From: an uncultured Eubacteriales bacterium
Lineage (GTDB): Bacteria > Bacillota > Clostridia > Oscillospirales > Oscillospiraceae
Reading direction: 5' to 3'
NCBI GenBank assembly: GCA_900549545.1
Contig: URPA01000080.1
Location: 1-6,949 of the forward strand
DNA: 6,949 bases
Positions 5,481 through 6,949 of the stretch are shown here, in pieces. How positions within the stretch are numbered: the stretch's first letter is position 1; the number at the start of each line of letters is the position of its first letter. Below the pieces are notes generated by a model. It was not told the DNA's origin. It saw only the letters and a list, made by a program, of their open reading frames with translations, and ran no database searches. The translations under genes and the position numbers were made by a program.

Positions 5481-5621
5481 AATGATATATCACCAGGGTG
5501 ATATGATATAATCCTTTCGGATTATGATATATTTTGCCGCCAGCAAAAATATGATGAATGATATGCCAAAGACATTAATCATATTTGCGCGGCAAATATA
5601 TCATATCGAAGATATATCATT
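5481..5621. repeat. AT-rich element of six small hairpins joined by ATGATAT motifs, with 11-bp terminal inverted repeats
   Basis: The ends AATGATATATC (5481-5491) and GATATATCATT (5611-5621) are exact inverted copies. Between them are hairpins ATATCAC/GTGATAT (5487-5504), ATAATCC/GGATTAT (5508-5525), TTTTGC/GCAAAA (5532-5548), ATGAT/ATCAT (5558-5582), ATATTTGC/GCAAATAT (5581-5599) and ATATC/GATAT (5603-5615). ATGATAT occurs four times in + orientation (5482, 5503, 5524, 5558) and twice inverted (5598, 5614). The composition is strikingly AT-rich against GC-rich neighbours. It starts 11 bases after the capA stop. It looks like a non-autonomous mobile or repeat element, or a structured 3' untranslated region. 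Short open frames through it are not credible genes. Confidence 0.7.
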
Positions 5622-5632
5622 CATCATTCAAA

Positions 5633-6799
5633 TCAGCCCCAGCTCTGGTACCAGTTGGAGTAGTCGGCGGTGCCGTCGGGGCCCTCATAGGTGCCGGCTA
5701 TCTTGCTCATAGCGCGGTCGTACTCCTCGGTGCCCGGCTCATAGGGGGTGGGGCGGTAGTCATTGTCCGCGCCCTGGTCGGAGCCCTTGGGCAGGCCGCT
5801 TACGCAGCAGGGGATGATCTCATAGCTGTCGTTGGAGATGGTGCCGTCAAGGTCGCGCTTGACGCTCAGGCGGAAGATGGCGGTGTCCCTGTCGGTGGGG
5901 GAGGTGTTGCCGCCAAAGCTCCAGTTGCCCATACTGTAAAGGATGATGCCGCCGTTATATTCCTCCATCGGCTGGAGGCAGTGGGGGTGGCTGCCGTAGA
6001 CAAGGTTTGCCCCGGCGTCAACACAGGCGTGGGCAAGGTCTATCTGGCTCTGATTCGGGTGGTATTTCAGCTCCTGCCCCCAGTGGAACATGCAGATAAT
6101 GTACTCCGCACCGTCGTTTTTCATGTTGCCTATGGCCTCGACGCATTTGTCCTTATTAGGGGAGTAGTTGTTATAATCGCAGTAAATGCCGACGGTCAGA
6201 CCCGAGGGGAGCGTCATGATGTTATATTCCCCGGCCTTACCGTAGGGTACGCCGTAGTTTTCAAGAGCGGCATAGGTATCGTCCGCGCCGGACTGGCCGA
6301 AGTCCAGAAAATGGTTGTTCGCGGTGGTGACGAAGTCCACCCCGCCCTGAATGAGGATATTGGCATACTCCGATGGCGCGCGGAAATAGAAGGTCTGCGC
6401 TGAGCCGAGCGCGCGGTCGGAGAAGGTGCATTCGAGGTTCGCGAGGGTCAGATCGTCACTGTTAAAGTAGCCGACGGTGTTGGAGAAGGGGTAGGCGTAG
6501 TCGCCCTGCATGCGCCCGGCGTAGGAATAGGGGCTGGAGGCGCTGAGATTCTGGTGGGAGGTCAGGGTGCAGTCGCCTATGGCGGAGATGGTGAAATACT
6601 CCGGCTCCGGAGTAGGTGTCGGTGTGGGAGTCGGTGTAGGTGTGGGCGTTGGCGTCGGCTCAGCGCTCTCCACGGCGGGAGACTCCGACGGCTCCGGCTC
6701 CTCGGCTATCGGCATGGGCTGGATGGTGCGCAGATACAGCGTAAAGACCATCAGCAAAAGCAGAATGAAAAAAATAAAAAACTTCAGAAACTTTTTCAT
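5633..6799 (-). CDS. CapA-family (PGA_cap) membrane-anchored metallophosphatase-like protein
   Basis: This 388-residue protein is predicted to be anchored by one N-terminal helix (residues 5-24 after MKKF) with the rest outside the cell. There is no lipobox Cys. Residues 48-64 are a run of eight Pro-Thr pairs, a stiff linker across the wall. The CapA fold runs from about 68 to 335, with AIGDCTL (73-79), NLECTFSD (121-128), TTANNHFLDFG (158-168), FHWGQE (238-243), GSHPH (269-273) and YSMGNWSFG (288-296). The D76, E123, N162/H163, H239, H271 and H273 positions fit calcineurin-like metal sites. Family members are linked to poly-gamma-glutamate capsule assembly, but no CapB or CapC gene is nearby, so the role here is open. 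The start has GAGGT at 6808-6812, 8 bases upstream. The stop is followed by the AT-rich hairpin element and then a terminator. Confidence 0.9.
   Translation of the reverse strand: MKKFLKFFIFFILLLLMVFTLYLRTIQPMPIAEEPEPSESPAVESAEPTPTPTPTPTPTPTPTPEPEYFTISAIGDCTLTSHQNLSASSPYSYAGRMQGDYAYPFSNTVGYFNSDDLTLANLECTFSDRALGSAQTFYFRAPSEYANILIQGGVDFVTTANNHFLDFGQSGADDTYAALENYGVPYGKAGEYNIMTLPSGLTVGIYCDYNNYSPNKDKCVEAIGNMKNDGAEYIICMFHWGQELKYHPNQSQIDLAHACVDAGANLVYGSHPHCLQPMEEYNGGIILYSMGNWSFGGNTSPTDRDTAIFRLSVKRDLDGTISNDSYEIIPCCVSGLPKGSDQGADNDYRPTPYEPGTEEYDRAMSKIAGTYEGPDGTADYSNWYQSWG
6608..6658 (-). repeat. Pro-Thr coding repeat inside capA
   Basis: This encodes alternating Pro and Thr, residues 48-64 of the protein. 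All four Pro codons and at least three Thr codons are mixed, so the DNA is only an imperfect hexanucleotide repeat. This suggests selection on the protein rather than recent slippage. Confidence 0.85.
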
Positions 6800-6825
6800 T
6801 TATATAAACCTCAGAAATTATGAGA

Positions 6826-6949
6826 CTATACAAAAGCCTCGCAGAGTTCGCCGCTCGTCAGATGACGCGGATTCCATTTCGCTTCCACCACGCATGGTGA
6901 AAGCTGCATATCCATCAGCGCCATCTTCCTCTCCGAACCGAACCCGCTG
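6826..6949 (-). CDS. C-terminal end of an unrecognised protein (partial)
   Basis: One minus-strand frame is open from the window edge to a TAG at 6826-6828, giving about 40 residues including MALMDMQLSPCVVEAKWNPR and ending GELCEAFV. About 65 percent of its codons end in G or C, as in the clear genes here. The two other minus frames are poorer: one stops early, and the other stays open but has lower GC at third positions. The stop lies 26 bases before the capA start, with the capA ribosome binding site in the gap, which suits an operon. I do not recognise the family. The fragment is short enough that a chance open frame cannot be excluded. Confidence 0.4.
   Translation of the reverse strand, partial: SGFGSERKMALMDMQLSPCVVEAKWNPRHLTSGELCEAFV

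Noticed and set aside
5481..5621. CRISPR array or tandem repeat
   Set aside because: The recurring units are only 7 bases, vary in orientation and spacing, and form hairpins; there are no equal-length spacers.
5524..5712. 62-residue plus-strand open frame
   Set aside because: It runs through the palindromic element into antisense capA and has no ribosome binding site.
5585..6403. 272-residue plus-strand open frame
   Set aside because: It is antisense to capA, whose metal-site motifs and ribosome binding site are clear; the Val/Ala/Gly-rich sequence is a shadow.

Overview
The window reads as a chromosomal segment from a moderately GC-rich, anaerobic Bacillota bacterium, most likely a gut Clostridia of the Oscillospiraceae type. 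The evidence is strong AGGAGG-type ribosome binding sites, a CIRCE heat-shock operator, simple U-tract terminators, high GC at third codon positions, and intergenic repeats of a style I associate with that group. The lineage is an inference; no rRNA or other marker gene is present.

Layout. Positions 1-1728 (+) hold the end of a polar amino-acid ABC transporter ATPase and, one base later, an AbgB-like M20 amidohydrolase, closed by a terminator at 1757-1788. Positions 1729-2046 are a regulatory stretch with an unexplained 16-bp perfect palindrome and a near-perfect CIRCE operator. They lead into a single-gene Hsp20 unit (2047-2487, +) with its own UUCG-loop terminator. Positions 2577-2788 are a GC-rich, hairpin-filled non-coding element with imperfect terminal inverted repeats, followed by a second terminator-like hairpin. 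A tatD-family metal-dependent hydrolase (2862-3620, +) follows. It converges on a minus-strand operon, and one long hairpin contains both stop codons.

The minus-strand block, read right to left, has five parts. First is the C-terminal end of an unrecognised gene (6826-6949). Next is a membrane-anchored CapA-type protein with a Pro-Thr linker (5633-6799), then an AT-rich element of six small hairpins (5481-5621), then an intrinsic terminator. Last is an ECF sigma factor (4823-5374) whose stop overlaps the start of a single-pass membrane protein, the presumed anti-sigma factor (3660-4823).

How the parts fit. The ABC ATPase and the hydrolase plausibly import and cleave an amidated or acylated amino-acid compound. 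Hsp20 is probably repressed by HrcA. The sigma/anti-sigma pair is probably an envelope signalling switch, with a possible ECF-type promoter immediately after the upstream terminator. I see no clear new multi-gene defence or biosynthetic system. The least explained items are the two non-coding elements, the lone palindrome at 1818-1856, and the signal and regulon of the sigma/anti-sigma pair.
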